From: Planctomycetaceae bacterium
Lineage (GTDB): Bacteria > Planctomycetota > Planctomycetia > Planctomycetales > Planctomycetaceae
Assembly (NCBI GenBank): GCA_019636285.1
Contig: JAHBXV010000002.1
Coordinates: 186,001-250,000 of the forward strand
Direction of reading: 5' to 3'
DNA length: 64,000 bases
Position numbers and translations under genes: made by a program. Below are positions 9,397-21,634 of the stretch, piece by piece. Position 1 is the stretch's first letter, and the number at the start of each line of letters is the position of its first letter. The notes below the pieces were generated by a model. That model had not been told where the DNA came from, did not search any database, and saw only the letters and a list, made by a program, of their open reading frames with translations.

Positions 9397-10563
9397 ATGT
9401 CACTAGAGTGGCTCACGGACGAGTTGACCCGGCTGCAAGGCCAGAACCTGCTGCGCCGCGCGAAATGCGTGACTCAGACGTCCGGCGCCTTGGTTGAGAT
9501 CGACGGACGGCGCCTGCGTGACGCCTCCTCGAATGACTATCTCGCGCTCTCCTGTCATGCGGATGTCCGAAAAGCGGCGATCGACGCGATCGAGCAATGG
9601 GGCGTCGGGGCGCGTGCCAGTCCCCTCGTCTCTGGATTTGGCCCCGTGCATGCGGAACTGGAAACGGAACTCGCGGCCTTCGAAGAGACCAATGCCGCCC
9701 TGCTCTTTCCCACGGGGTTCGCGGCCAACGTGGGAACACTGGTCGCGCTTTGCCGGTCCGGCGACGTCGTCTACTGCGACCGGTTGAATCACGCCAGTCT
9801 TGTCGATGGATGCCGCCACTCCGGTGCGACTCTCAAGGTCTTTCGTCACGATCAGCTCGATCGCCTGGAAAAGAGTCTTTCGCGGGAAGCGAGCAAGGGA
9901 CGGCGGTACATCGCGACCGATGCCGTCTTCAGCATGGACGGCGACCTGGCTCCCTTACCAGAGCTTTGCAAACTCGCTGAGCGCTTCGATGCGACACTGA
10001 TTGTCGACGAAGCCCATGGAACGGGTGTCTTCGGAGCCACCGGACGAGGGGCGTGCGAACACTTTCAGGTGGATCACCGCGTTCCCGTGCGGATTGGAAC
10101 TCTGAGCAAGGCTTTGGGGTCTCTCGGCGGGTTTGTGGCTGGCGAACGGCCGCTCATCGAGTTTTTGCGGAACCACGCGCGGACACAGATGTACTCGACG
10201 GCCTTACCGGCCGCGAATTGCGCGGCCGCGCTGGCTTCATTGCGACTGCTGCGAGATGACCCGTCTCTGCCATCGAAGCTCCAAACACTCTCCCGGCGAT
10301 TTCGTGATCGCCTCGAAGAGTCGGGGGTCAGTCCGGCCGTCGGCTCTACAGGTCCAATCGTGCCGATTGTTCTCGGCGATCCCGATCGGACGCTGGCAGC
10401 GGCAGGGAGGCTCGACGAAGCGGGCTGGCTCGTCGGGGCGATCCGCCCGCCGACGGTGCCCCGGGGAACGTCGCGACTGCGGATCTCGCTGAGCCTGCAC
10501 TTGTCGGATAGCGATGTGGACGACCTGGCGGAAGCGGTTGCCGCCGCCATCAGGTCAACATAA
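9397..10563 (+). CDS. bioF: 8-amino-7-oxononanoate synthase (biotin synthesis)
   Basis: A 388-residue PLP enzyme of the alpha-oxoamine synthase family. Visible features are ASNDYLALS near the start, LVSGFGPVHAELE, the aspartate motif IVDEAHGTGVFG and the PLP lysine in TLSKALGSLGGF. It would condense pimeloyl thioester with L-alanine in biotin synthesis. Related enzymes (KBL, serine palmitoyltransferase, 5-ALA synthase) share the fold, but length and the N-terminal pattern fit BioF best. No other bio gene is adjacent. Its last 14 bp overlap the 3' end of the convergent helicase gene. Confidence 0.85.
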   Translation: MSLEWLTDELTRLQGQNLLRRAKCVTQTSGALVEIDGRRLRDASSNDYLALSCHADVRKAAIDAIEQWGVGARASPLVSGFGPVHAELETELAAFEETNAALLFPTGFAANVGTLVALCRSGDVVYCDRLNHASLVDGCRHSGATLKVFRHDQLDRLEKSLSREASKGRRYIATDAVFSMDGDLAPLPELCKLAERFDATLIVDEAHGTGVFGATGRGACEHFQVDHRVPVRIGTLSKALGSLGGFVAGERPLIEFLRNHARTQMYSTALPAANCAAALASLRLLRDDPSLPSKLQTLSRRFRDRLEESGVSPAVGSTGPIVPIVLGDPDRTLAAAGRLDEAGWLVGAIRPPTVPRGTSRLRISLSLHLSDSDVDDLAEAVAAAIRST

Positions 10564-11794
10564 ACCCGAACTCTTCTTCTTCCTCGTCGGGAGCCGCTGG
10601 CTCGGCGGACTCGAGTTCGTCGACGGTGAGTCGGCGGGCGACGGGGCGCTGTGTTTCGAATCCCTCGATGGGGTACGACTCGAGCATGCGGTTGATGCGT
10701 TTTTCGATGTTCGTGAGCTGACCGCCCTCGTCGCGGCAGACAAGCGTAAAAGCCGTTCCGCGCGATTCGGTCGAGGAGAGCCGCCCCGTCCGGCCAACAC
10801 GGTGGACGTAGTCGTCGCAGTCCTCGGGGACATCGTAGTTGATGATGTGCGAGATGGTGCTGACATCGATCCCGCGGCCGACGACATCGGTCGCGATCAG
10901 CAGACGGATTTTTCGCTCGCGAAACCTCAACATGATTCGATCGCGCGCCGACTGGGCCAGGTCGCCATGGATGAAGGCCGCGCCGGGGAGCTTGCCACGG
11001 AATTTCTTCAGCACGTTTTCCGCCCCGCGCTTCGTGCGGGTGAAGACGATCGCCTGCTGCGGACGTTCCTGCTTGAGAAGCTGCACCAGCGTGCGGAATT
11101 TCCGATCGGGATCGACAGGGATAACGTACTGGTCGATCGTGTCTCCCGCGACGGTTTTAACCGACAAGTCGACGCGCTCGGGATCGATCATGTACCGCTG
11201 GGCGAGACGTTCGACGGGCGGCGGAAGCGTTGCGGACAACAGCAACGTCTGACGCTCTTTCGGACATTGCTTGAGGATCCGTTCGATGTCGGGTCGAAAG
11301 CCGATGTCGAGCATCCGGTCGGCTTCGTCGAGAATCACGCACTTCAGGTTCTCGACGGAGAGAACCCGGCGAGCGAGCAGGTCGATGACGCGGCCGGGCG
11401 TTCCGATGACGACCTGCGCACCGCTTTTGAGCTGATCGATCTGTTGGCGGATCGGGCGTCCACCGACGCAGCAGGCGGTCGTTAATTCATGTTCCGACGA
11501 CAACCGATGAGCTTCGTCAGCGACTTGCTGGCTCAATTCGCGGGTGGGCGTGAGGACGAGGGCCTGGGTTCGCCGATCGTCCAGATCGAGCCGTTCGAGA
11601 AGGGGCAACACGAACGCGGCGGTCTTGCCGGTTCCGGTCTGGGCCTGGCCGATACAGTCGCGGCCGGTAATGGCGATGGGAATGAAGCGAGCCTGGATGG
11701 GGCTGGGCTTGGCGAAGCCCAGTTGCCGCAATGCGGCCAGCGACTCAGCGCTGAGGCCAAGCTCCTCGAAAGACTGGGGGATGCTCTCCGTCAC
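10550..11794 (-). CDS. DEAD-box RNA helicase
   Basis: A 414-residue ATP-dependent RNA helicase of the RhlE/DeaD type. All motifs are visible in order: the Q motif region (FAKPSPIQARFIP), Walker A AQTGTGKT, PTRELSQQ, GTPGR, DEAD in ILDEADRM, LSATLPP, and in the second RecA domain FTRTKRGAE, ATDVVGRGID and VHRVGRTGR. The short C-terminal tail is acidic (EEEEEEFG). It starts at a GTG. Such proteins unwind structured RNA in ribosome assembly or RNA decay. It converges on bioF and overlaps its 3' end by 14 bp. Confidence 0.93.
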   Translation of the reverse strand: MTESIPQSFEELGLSAESLAALRQLGFAKPSPIQARFIPIAITGRDCIGQAQTGTGKTAAFVLPLLERLDLDDRRTQALVLTPTRELSQQVADEAHRLSSEHELTTACCVGGRPIRQQIDQLKSGAQVVIGTPGRVIDLLARRVLSVENLKCVILDEADRMLDIGFRPDIERILKQCPKERQTLLLSATLPPPVERLAQRYMIDPERVDLSVKTVAGDTIDQYVIPVDPDRKFRTLVQLLKQERPQQAIVFTRTKRGAENVLKKFRGKLPGAAFIHGDLAQSARDRIMLRFRERKIRLLIATDVVGRGIDVSTISHIINYDVPEDCDDYVHRVGRTGRLSSTESRGTAFTLVCRDEGGQLTNIEKRINRMLESYPIEGFETQRPVARRLTVDELESAEPAAPDEEEEEFGFMLT

Positions 11795-11993
11795 TGTTTC
11801 CGATCATCCGCGGGGGGCGTTCCTCCAGAAGAAACCCCCAATAAGGCGAATCGAGCCGCCACGACGTACGCCGACGGCCGCTGGAAGCCGTGGATGATAT
11901 GCATCGACTTGTCGCAACGTCAATCCGCACGCCGAAATGGGTCGATCCCGCCCTCCCTTGGAACGGGGGACGAAAACGCCCCGCCGCAGCCGG

Positions 11994-13964
11994 TCAGCCG
12001 GCAACCGTCCCGTCCCCGGGAGTGTCGATGTGGCTTTCCGGAACGGCATCCGAGCGGGGAATGTAGGGACCGATGACCTCGATCATTTCTTCCTGGGTCA
12101 GCGACTCTTTCTCGGCGAGCGCGTTCGTCAGGTCGTCGAGTTGTTTGCGGTACTGGCGGAGCATCGACTTGGCCCGCTCGTCGGCGGCGTTCAGAAACGT
12201 CTGAACCTCTTCGTCGATCACGCGGGCGGTCACCTCGGAGTGGGTTCTTTGCTCGACGATTTCCTTGCCGAGGAACGGATGTTCGTCGGAATCGCGGAAG
12301 GCAACCGGCCCAATTTTTTCGCTCATGCCCCAACGGGAAACCATCCGACGGGCAATATCGGTCGCCCGGCGGAGGTCGTCTTCAGCGCCGGCGGAATACT
12401 CGTCGAAGACGATCTTCTCGGCCGCGCGTCCCCCCAGCATGAAGGCGAGTTGCGAGTGCAGCCGGTGCTCGCCCACGTTGTAGCGTTCCTCGTTCGGCAG
12501 GAGCTGAGTGACCCCGAGCGCGCGGCCCCGCGGGATGACCGTGACCTTGTGAACGGGATCGACATCAGGCTGGTACCAGGCCAGAAGGGCGTGACCGGCT
12601 TCGTGATAGGCGGTCATGAGGCGTTCCCGCTGACTCAGGACTTCCTCGCGCCGGGGCCCCATCAGCACGCGGTCGCGGGCGATTTCGAAGTCCACGGCGG
12701 TCACGCGGTCGCGACCATCCCGCGCGGCATTCAGGGCCGCCTCGTTCACCAGATTTTTGAGTTCCGCCCCCGAGAAGCCAATCGTTCCCGCTGCGATCCG
12801 TTCGAGATCGACATCATCGGCCAACGGAACTTTACGCGAGTGAACCTTGAGAATCGCCACGCGGCCGGTACGGCTTGGGCGGTCGACCGTGATGTGGCGA
12901 TCGAATCGACCGGGACGCAAAAGGGCGGGGTCGAGCACGTCGGGGCGGTTCGTCGCCGCCAGCACGATGACGGCTTCGGTCTGCTGAAAACCGTCCATCT
13001 CGCTGAGAATCTGGTTGAGCGTCTGCTCGCGTTCATCGTGTCCGCCGCCGAGACCGGCTCCGCGAACCCGGCCAACGGCATCGATTTCGTCGATGAACAG
13101 AATGCAGGGGGAACTCTCCTTGGCGGTGCGGAACATGTCGCGGACGCGACTGGCGCCGACGCCCACGAACATCTGGATGAACTCGGAACCGTTAATCGAG
13201 AAGAAGGGCACGCCGGCTTCACCCGCCGTGGCGCGGGCCAGCAGGGTCTTACCGGTTCCGGGAGGGCCCATCAGCAGCACCCCCTTGGGGATCTGAGCCC
13301 CCAGCCGCTGGAACTTCGCCGGGTTCTTGAGGAACTCGACGATTTCCTGCAGTTCGGCCTTCGCCTGCTCCATCGAGGCGACGTCGTCGAACGTGGTCTG
13401 CTGTTCGGAAGGACGAAACCGTTTGGCGGGGCTGCGGATGAAGTTGCTGATCATCCCGGTCCCCATCGGATCGCCGCTGCGGCGCATCATCAGCCAGAGA
13501 AAACCGATGATGAGCAGCGGTCCGATCATCCACAGCAGCAACATGGCCCCGAAGCCAAGCTCGCTCGACTCCGAGGCGATCTGCACGCCGTGTTGACGCA
13601 GGAGCGGGAGCAGATCCCGGTCTTCGACGGGGGGCAACGTGGTGTTGAATTGTTCGCCGAGTTTCCCCCCCTGCTTGTTGGGGTTCGGGGGAATCTGCTT
13701 CCACTTGCCGGTGATGCGGTCGCCATGGAACGTCGCTCGTTCGACGTTGCCGGCTTCGACCTGCTTCCAGAAAAACATGTAGTCGACGGTCGACCCAACG
13801 CTGCCCGGGGACTGCCGCCAGAACCACAGCGTCGCCAGGATGAACAACAGGAGAATCGTCAGCCAACTCGCCGAAAACATCGGCCGCGGCGGCTCTTCGG
13901 AGTCCCCCTTGCGGCGTGGCGGCTTGGCGTTTTCCGGGCGTTTGGGCTCGGGAGCATCGGACAT
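11994..13964 (-). CDS. ftsH: ATP-dependent zinc metalloprotease FtsH
   Basis: A 656-residue inner-membrane AAA+ protease. A charged N-terminus leads into the first membrane helix ([16 protein letters not shown]), a periplasmic domain to about residue 160, and a second helix ([19 protein letters not shown]). The AAA domain has Walker A GPPGTGKT, Walker [10 protein letters not shown] and the second-region-of-homology block [19 protein letters not shown]. The zinc site is HEAGH with a further aspartate in the region [15 protein letters not shown]. It degrades misfolded membrane proteins and short-lived regulators. A second FtsH elsewhere in the genome is likely but not visible here. Confidence 0.96.
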   Translation of the reverse strand: MSDAPEPKRPENAKPPRRKGDSEEPPRPMFSASWLTILLLFILATLWFWRQSPGSVGSTVDYMFFWKQVEAGNVERATFHGDRITGKWKQIPPNPNKQGGKLGEQFNTTLPPVEDRDLLPLLRQHGVQIASESSELGFGAMLLLWMIGPLLIIGFLWLMMRRSGDPMGTGMISNFIRSPAKRFRPSEQQTTFDDVASMEQAKAELQEIVEFLKNPAKFQRLGAQIPKGVLLMGPPGTGKTLLARATAGEAGVPFFSINGSEFIQMFVGVGASRVRDMFRTAKESSPCILFIDEIDAVGRVRGAGLGGGHDEREQTLNQILSEMDGFQQTEAVIVLAATNRPDVLDPALLRPGRFDRHITVDRPSRTGRVAILKVHSRKVPLADDVDLERIAAGTIGFSGAELKNLVNEAALNAARDGRDRVTAVDFEIARDRVLMGPRREEVLSQRERLMTAYHEAGHALLAWYQPDVDPVHKVTVIPRGRALGVTQLLPNEERYNVGEHRLHSQLAFMLGGRAAEKIVFDEYSAGAEDDLRRATDIARRMVSRWGMSEKIGPVAFRDSDEHPFLGKEIVEQRTHSEVTARVIDEEVQTFLNAADERAKSMLRQYRKQLDDLTNALAEKESLTQEEMIEVIGPYIPRSDAVPESHIDTPGDGTVAG

Positions 13965-14039
13965 TTTCGGGCAGTCAGTTAAAGTCTTGGCGAAATCGAT
14001 GCGAACACTTCGAGACGAATCGACAAGGAGCGAAGGCGC

Positions 14040-14879
14040 TTAATCGGCCCACCAGTAGCGGACAATGCACCACAGGGCCTGGACGCCATCCTTCCAGCCA
14101 ATTTTCTTTCCCTGGTCGTAAGTGCGGCCGTCGTAGCTGACGGACAATTCATAAATTCGATACCGCCGCCGGGCGACTTTGGCGGTCAATTCCGGCTCGA
14201 TCCCGAAGCGATTCTGCTTGAGGGTCGGCCAGATGGAGTTAATCGCCTCGCGGGAGAAGACCTTGTAACAAGTCTCCATGTCAGTGAGGTTCAGGTTCGT
14301 GAAGCAGTTGGACAGTGTTGTCAGTACGGTGTTTCCGAGGTAGTGCCAGTAATACAACACCCGGTGTTCCTGATCCCCGAGGAAGCGGCTGCCGAAGACG
14401 ACATCGGCCCGGCCCTCGACCAGGGGGCGCAACAGTCGAGGGTAGTCGGACGGGTCGTATTCCAGGTCGGCATCCTGAATCAGCACGTAGTCGCCGCTGG
14501 TCTTGGAAAACCCGGTCTTGCAGGCGGCACCCTTCCCCTTGTTGACTTCGTGATGGACGACGAGGACGCGGTTCCAGGGGTCGGGATTCGCGGCTTCTTC
14601 GCTGGCAATCTGTTTAAGAATGTCCGTGGTTCCGTCGCGGCTGAAGTCGTCGACGAGAACAATCTCTTTACGAATCGGGACGCTTTTGACCTTGGCAAGG
14701 ATCGTCCGAATGGTCTCCCGTTCGTTATAGACCGGGATGACCACCGACAGAACCGACTGCTCGGGAATCGCGTAGATGCCAAGGTTCCGGCAGCCGACTT
14801 CGCCAAGTTGAGACTTGAGACGCTCGTACCAGGAGACGGAATACGGGCGATCGGCGGAATCCGGCTCGACAAGAGTCAT
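14040..14879 (-). CDS. Family 2 glycosyltransferase, dolichol-phosphate mannose synthase-like
   Basis: About 279 residues from the ATG at 14879, preceded by AAGGAA about 12 bp upstream; the open frame extends 39 codons further but that part has no family features. The GT-A fold is clear: [38 protein letters not shown] and the metal-binding DADLEYDP. This arrangement is typical of soluble polyprenyl-phosphate glycosyltransferases acting at the inner leaflet. Likely role is transfer of a sugar to a polyprenyl phosphate for envelope glycans. It lies 75 bp downstream of ftsH on the same strand. Confidence 0.85.
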   Translation of the reverse strand: MTLVEPDSADRPYSVSWYERLKSQLGEVGCRNLGIYAIPEQSVLSVVIPVYNERETIRTILAKVKSVPIRKEIVLVDDFSRDGTTDILKQIASEEAANPDPWNRVLVVHHEVNKGKGAACKTGFSKTSGDYVLIQDADLEYDPSDYPRLLRPLVEGRADVVFGSRFLGDQEHRVLYYWHYLGNTVLTTLSNCFTNLNLTDMETCYKVFSREAINSIWPTLKQNRFGIEPELTAKVARRRYRIYELSVSYDGRTYDQGKKIGWKDGVQALWCIVRYWWAD

Positions 14880-15204
14880 GATCGACGCAATTCCTTTACG
14901 CTTCGCGGCTGGACGACCAGCCACCCGTTTCGTCCTTGCGAGATCGGGTTCCCAGGCGCCCCGTGTGGCACACCCCGACGATTTCGCTACACTCACTGGT
15001 CCGGGCAGTCACTGCCTGTCGTCGCGACGCTGTTGTAACTGGTTAAGCGAGCCCTGTCACCCGAACTCCGTCTGCCCGAAGAACTTTGCCCCCGCGAGGG
15101 GGCCGCCGTCCGGGTGGCGGTTGGGACTCCCGGTGATCCTGGTGCCGCCCCATTCCAACGCGTCAACCAACCTCGATTCGACCGCTCCGTGAAGGTGCAA
15201 TGAA
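14880..15204. other. Divergent intergenic region
   Basis: About 325 bp separate the glycosyltransferase from the oppositely oriented DUF4432 gene. It should hold both promoters. I found no clear repeat, operator or RNA structure in it. Confidence 0.5.
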
Positions 15205-16389
15205 ATGGCAAACACTCCGCGCATCCTGCTCGATACGGCGAGCCACGTTGAGTTTTGCCCTGGAGAAATGGTTTCGCCAACCCTTTCGAAGTCAAGCGGC
15301 CAGCCGGTTTGGAAGGCCCGCTGGTGGACACTTCGAGGCGGAGTTTCGGAGGGGGTGCAGGTCGTTGAACTGGCCAACGAACTCTTGGAGATCCGCATTC
15401 TTCCGACCCGCGGCATGGGTCTCTGGAATGGCCGCTGCGGCTCTCTGGAACTTGGCTGGCACTCTCCGGTGGCGAATCCGGTCCACCCCGCGTATGTCAA
15501 TCTTCAGGATCGGGGCGGACTCGGCTGGCTGCACGGTTTTCAGGAACTGCTCTGTCGTTGCGGGCTGGCATTCAATGGTCCGCCCGGTCAGGACGGGGGC
15601 GATACGCTGACGCTGCACGGCCGCATCGCCAATCTGCCCGCCCACAAACTCTCGCTGACGGTCGACCCGTCGCCCGGCGGTGCTTTGGAACTCTCGGGTG
15701 AAGTCGATGAAGCCTCGATGTTCGGACCACGATGGCGGCTGAAGTCGACGACGCGTCTGGAAAGTGGCGAACCGACCATTCATCTGGTTGATGAAGTGAC
15801 GAATCTCGGCGGACAGCCCGTGCCGCTCTCGCTGCTGTACCACATCAACGTTGGTCGACCGTTTCTGGAAGCGGGGGCGAAGTGGGAGGCCCCGATTCGC
15901 GAACTGGCACCACGCGATCCCCGAGCCGCCGAGGGAATGGACGAGGTCTTCACCTACCGTGGCCCCGAACCCGGCTACCAGGAACAGGCTTACTTCGCGG
16001 AACTGCACCCGGACGACACAGGGTGGACGACAGCCCTGTTGACCAACTCCAGCGAAGCAGCGGCATTTTGCCTGAATTACCAGGCGCGGACGATGCCCTG
16101 CTTCACGGTTTGGAAGAACACCACCGCCGAAGCGGACGGCTATGTGACTGGGTTGGAACCCGGCACGAACTATCCGAACCTGCGGCCTTATGAACGGGCT
16201 CATGGACGTCTCCCGTCCATCCCGCCTGGCGGCACCTATCGGACCGAGTTTTCCATCACCATCGGCGATGGACGTGAGGCAGTTGCAGCGCTTCGAGAAC
16301 GGGTTTCCCGACTGCAGCGTAAGGCGCCGCCGCTCCTCAACATGTACCCCAAAGCTGGCTGGAGCCCGTGTGCGGATTCGAACGCCTGA
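15205..16389 (+). CDS. DUF4432 family protein (aldose epimerase-like)
   Basis: A 394-residue protein with the galactose-mutarotase fold pattern. The block VELANELLEIRILPTRGMG and the later SLLYHINVGRPF are characteristic of DUF4432, a family related to aldose 1-epimerase and common in planctomycetes. YHINVGRP contains the histidine that would correspond to a catalytic base. A sugar epimerase or sugar-binding role is likely but the substrate is unknown. No signal peptide is visible. The cobA-hemD gene follows 63 bp downstream on the same strand. Confidence 0.8.
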   Translation: MANTPRILLDTASHVEFCPGEMVSPTLSKSSGQPVWKARWWTLRGGVSEGVQVVELANELLEIRILPTRGMGLWNGRCGSLELGWHSPVANPVHPAYVNLQDRGGLGWLHGFQELLCRCGLAFNGPPGQDGGDTLTLHGRIANLPAHKLSLTVDPSPGGALELSGEVDEASMFGPRWRLKSTTRLESGEPTIHLVDEVTNLGGQPVPLSLLYHINVGRPFLEAGAKWEAPIRELAPRDPRAAEGMDEVFTYRGPEPGYQEQAYFAELHPDDTGWTTALLTNSSEAAAFCLNYQARTMPCFTVWKNTTAEADGYVTGLEPGTNYPNLRPYERAHGRLPSIPPGGTYRTEFSITIGDGREAVAALRERVSRLQRKAPPLLNMYPKAGWSPCADSNA

Positions 16390-16452
16390 TCGGCCGCGAC
16401 ACAGACGAGACTGCCGGCCGGTTGGCGGAAAACGAGGGGGAGTTCGCACGGA

Positions 16453-17994
16453 ATGACGGATGATGGACACAAACCGGCGGCCGGTCGCCTTGGGAAGGTC
16501 TATCTCGTGGGCGCCGGCCCGGGCGATCCCGGGCTGATTACGGTGCGGGGCCGCGAACTTCTCCAACTCGCCGATCTGGTGCTTTATGACGGTCTGGTCA
16601 ATCCGCAACTTCTGCTGCATGTCCATTCGCGCACCGAACGGACCTGTCGGGTGCAGAGTGATACCGGAAAACACCTGCCGCAGGACGAGATTAACGCCCG
16701 CCTGATTGCCGCCGCCAAGCAGGGGCTGACGGTTGTTCGCCTGAAGGGGGGCGACCCGTTCATCTTTGGGCGAGGGACCGAGGAAGCCGCCGCGTTGGCC
16801 GCCGAGGGAATTCCGTTTGAAGTCGTCCCCGGAATCACCGCGGCGACGGGAGCCGCCGTCTACGCGGGGATTTCTCTCACGCACCGGGACTTTGCGTCGG
16901 CTGTCGCTTTTGTGACGGGGCATGAGTCGCCCGGCAAATCGCGGCTCTCGCTCGACTACAAGGCGCTGGCGCGGTTTCCGGGAACCCTTGTCTTCTACAT
17001 GGGGCTCGGGCATCTCGAGGAAATCGTCACCGCCCTCATTCGCGAAGGCCGGTCGCGCGACACTCCGGCCGCGGTGGTCTCTCGGGCGACGACGCCAGCT
17101 CAGCAGGTCGTGACCGCGAAGCTCGAAGAGCTGCCGAATGCCGTTTCGCGAGCGAGGCTGCCGGCTCCGTCGCTGGTGGTGATTGGCGAATGCGTCACCG
17201 TTCGCGAGGCCATCAACTGGTTCGAGCAGCTCCCCCTGTTTGGGAAACGCATAGGCGTGACTCGGCCCAGCCACCAGTTCCTTCCCATTGCCGAGCAGAT
17301 TGTTCGCCTGGGGGGCGAGGCGATCCCCATGCCGATGATCGAAATCGGCCCGCCGGATGATTGGGAACCGGTCGATTCCGCGATCGACCGGTTGACTGAC
17401 TATGACTGGGTCATCTTCACATCGCAGAACGGAGTCGAGGGATTCCTGGGGCGGGTCTGGGAACAAGGTCGCGATGCGCGATGCTTCGGCGGAATGAGAC
17501 TGGCCGCGATTGGTGAACAGACCGCGCGATCGCTGGAACGATTTGGACTCAAGGCGGATCTGATTCCAGCGGATGCGAACGGGGAAGCCCTCGCGGCGGC
17601 GATCAGTCTGTTTGTCGAGGGCAAGCGTGTGGTCTGGCCGAAGGCGAATCGCGGTCGCGACGTGCTGCCGAAGATCCTTGCCGAGCGCGGCGCGACGGTC
17701 GACGAAGTGGTTGTTTACCGAAACCAGGATCTTGCGTCGCTTCCTTCACAGACTCAGCAGCGGCTCGTGGAGGGGAACATCGACTGGATCGCCATGTCGA
17801 GCCCCTCCATTGCCAGGAACCTGACTCGACTGCTACCCCGCGAGTCCCTCGAAAAGATTGGGACGACGATTCGCCTGGCTGCGATCAGCCCGCTCACCGC
17901 GGAAGCCGCTCAGGAGGTGGGGTTGCCCGTTGCCGCCACGGCCTCCGAGAGCACTTGGGACGCGATGCTCGCTGCCATTGCCGAGGCGCCGTAA
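16453..17994 (+). CDS. cobA-hemD: Uroporphyrinogen-III C-methyltransferase / uroporphyrinogen-III synthase fusion
   Basis: A 513-residue two-domain enzyme. Residues about 15-255 form a SAM-dependent uroporphyrinogen-III methyltransferase (CobA/SUMT): VYLVGAGPGDPGLITVRG, the VVRLKGGDPFIFGRG block and GIPFEVVPGITAATGAA are diagnostic. Residues about 260-510 form HemD (uroporphyrinogen-III synthase), with GKRIGVTRPSHQF, VIFTSQNGVE and WIAMSSPSIARNL. One polypeptide would therefore make uroporphyrinogen III from hydroxymethylbilane and methylate it to precorrin-2 for siroheme or cobalamin. Such fusions are known in several phyla. It may be cotranscribed with the upstream DUF4432 gene. Confidence 0.95.
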   Translation: MTDDGHKPAAGRLGKVYLVGAGPGDPGLITVRGRELLQLADLVLYDGLVNPQLLLHVHSRTERTCRVQSDTGKHLPQDEINARLIAAAKQGLTVVRLKGGDPFIFGRGTEEAAALAAEGIPFEVVPGITAATGAAVYAGISLTHRDFASAVAFVTGHESPGKSRLSLDYKALARFPGTLVFYMGLGHLEEIVTALIREGRSRDTPAAVVSRATTPAQQVVTAKLEELPNAVSRARLPAPSLVVIGECVTVREAINWFEQLPLFGKRIGVTRPSHQFLPIAEQIVRLGGEAIPMPMIEIGPPDDWEPVDSAIDRLTDYDWVIFTSQNGVEGFLGRVWEQGRDARCFGGMRLAAIGEQTARSLERFGLKADLIPADANGEALAAAISLFVEGKRVVWPKANRGRDVLPKILAERGATVDEVVVYRNQDLASLPSQTQQRLVEGNIDWIAMSSPSIARNLTRLLPRESLEKIGTTIRLAAISPLTAEAAQEVGLPVAATASESTWDAMLAAIAEAP

Positions 17995-18462
17995 ATCCAT
18001 CCGGTGGCGACGCTCTTCAGTTTTTTTCCAAAAAAATTTCTCCGCGGACAAAGTTCGTGGAGCGCCGGTCATCGACCAACGGTAGGATGTCGCCCCGCGT
18101 GGGGGTCGATTTCGTGTCGATCCTCTCGTCTGGCAAAGGATTGCCGGGCACACAACAGGAATGGCTGGCGAGCTATTCCCTTATTCGGCGAAGGACCGCT
18201 GATTCCATCATGCGAGCGCAACATTCGGGTGGTTGGACCGCCCACTTCTCTCCTCCTCGCTGGTTCTCTGTTGGAGATTGGGAGTTCGCTCCCGGCACGG
18301 AATCTCCTCGCTTGAACGAACCATTTCCGGTCTGAAATTGTTCCGGGACCGACGTCGTGATCGGCGTCGCCGGTTTGCAGGCTTTCAACCGATGCGGCCG
18401 TTGTGTCTTGCCACATGGATGTGGTGAAACGGCCTTTCCTTAATAGCCACGGAAGGCGAATC
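17995..18462. other. Leader region of the primary sigma factor gene
   Basis: About 470 bp without a supported gene. Near the left end there is a T-run followed by an A-run (around 18020-18040) that could serve as a weak terminator for cobA-hemD. The rest probably contains the rpoD promoter and leader. No specific operator was recognised. Confidence 0.45.
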
Positions 18463-20169
<1,707 letters not shown>

Positions 20170-20340
20170 TCGGAGCCGGTCACGGCGACGGTTGGTGTGC
20201 AGATTACCAGAATGTTCAGGCAGGAAACTGGCGATTGTGCAGGGGTTTAACTATTCTCCCGCATGAAAAATTGGGAGATTTCCCCAACATGATCGCGATT
20301 CTGGCCGCCTGACACCCGAAGCGGCCTGGGAAGCCGTTCC

Positions 20341-21633
20341 GTGACCGCGCTTGAGATGATCCCCCTGACTGGCAGCGTCGTCGGCACCGTTCGTCCGCCG
20401 GGGTCGAAAAGCCTGACCAACCGCGCTTTGATTACTGCGGCATTGGCGACCGGTACGTCTCGGCTGACGGGGGTTCTCGACAGCCGAGACACGCAGGTGA
20501 TGCTGGAAAGTCTCAAGCGTCTGGGTCTGACAGTCACGGCGGATGTTGCGGCCAGGACTATTGAGATTGTCGGGTGCGGGGGAACGCCGCCCGTTGAGGC
20601 AGCCGACTTGTGGCTGGAGAACAGCGGCACGAGCATTCGCTTTCTGACGGCCATGTGTACGCTGGGGCGTGGTCGTTACCGACTGGATGGCAACGCGCGG
20701 ATGCGCCAGCGTCCGATCGGCGACCTGCTGGCGGCCTTGAACGAATTGGGGGCAAACTGCCGCCCCGAGTCGGGAGGCGATTGCCCGCCCGTGGTTGTTG
20801 AAGCCGCTGGCCTGCCGGGTGGCGAAACGACCGTTAATACTTCGCTCTCGAGTCAGTACTTAAGCGCGCTCCTGATGGCCGCGCCCTGTGCGACGCGGGA
20901 CGTCACCGTTCATCTCGCCGGGCCGCTTGTCTCGGAACCGTATATCGACATGACGCTGGGAGTCATGGCGCGGTTTGGCGTGACCGTCGAAACGCCGGTG
21001 CCGGGCATCTTCCGCATTCCGCGGCAGCAGTATCGCGCCGCCAATTACGACATCGAGCCCGATGCCTCGGCCGCCAGTTACTTTTTCGCCGTGGCTGCCA
21101 TCACCGGCGGCAAAGTAACCGTCGACGGGCTCAATGAGTATGCACTGCAAGGCGATGTCCGGTTTGTCGATGCCTTGCAGCAGATGGGCTGCGTCGTGCA
21201 TTGGGAACAGAACTCCGTCACCGTCGAAGGTCGACCACTTACAGGAATCGACATCGATATGAATGCGATCAGCGATACGGCCCAGACGTTGGCCGCGGTC
21301 GCGCCGTTCGCGAATGGTCCGACGACGATCCGCAACATCGCCCACGTGCGACATAAGGAAACCGACCGGATTACGGCGGTCACGACCGAACTGCGGAAGC
21401 TGGGCCTGGATGTCGTTGAGTTCGCGGACGGAATGACGATTCATCCCGGACCAATGCGTCCCGCCGAGATCGACACCTACGACGATCACCGCATGGCGAT
21501 GAGTCTGGCCCTCATCGGGCTGCGACAGCCGGGCGTGGTCATTCGCGATCCTGGCTGCACGTCGAAGACCTACCCGGAATTCTTCGTCGATCTCGGGAAA
21601 TTGACCAGATCCCCGGCCCAACCCGTCGCGTGA
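20341..21633 (+). CDS. aroA: 3-phosphoshikimate 1-carboxyvinyltransferase (EPSP synthase)
   Basis: A 430-residue enzyme of the shikimate pathway that joins phosphoenolpyruvate to shikimate 3-phosphate. Visible signatures are [18 protein letters not shown] at the N-terminus, the central [29 protein letters not shown], and near the C-terminus [19 protein letters not shown] and [11 protein letters not shown]. Translation begins at a GTG at 20341. In the glycine loop the residues read ENSGTSIR, an unremarkable pattern for this family. No other aro gene is adjacent. It ends two bases before the convergent DUF4350 gene. Confidence 0.96.
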   Translation: MTALEMIPLTGSVVGTVRPPGSKSLTNRALITAALATGTSRLTGVLDSRDTQVMLESLKRLGLTVTADVAARTIEIVGCGGTPPVEAADLWLENSGTSIRFLTAMCTLGRGRYRLDGNARMRQRPIGDLLAALNELGANCRPESGGDCPPVVVEAAGLPGGETTVNTSLSSQYLSALLMAAPCATRDVTVHLAGPLVSEPYIDMTLGVMARFGVTVETPVPGIFRIPRQQYRAANYDIEPDASAASYFFAVAAITGGKVTVDGLNEYALQGDVRFVDALQQMGCVVHWEQNSVTVEGRPLTGIDIDMNAISDTAQTLAAVAPFANGPTTIRNIAHVRHKETDRITAVTTELRKLGLDVVEFADGMTIHPGPMRPAEIDTYDDHRMAMSLALIGLRQPGVVIRDPGCTSKTYPEFFVDLGKLTRSPAQPVA

Positions 21634-21634
21634 A

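Noticed and set aside
11937-13982. 681-residue plus-strand frame opposite ftsH
   Set aside because: The minus strand carries complete FtsH motifs (Walker A, HEAGH); the plus frame is a shadow of it.
15292-17466. 724-residue minus-strand frame across DUF4432 and cobA-hemD
   Set aside because: It spans two clear plus-strand genes and their gap and shows no motif of its own.
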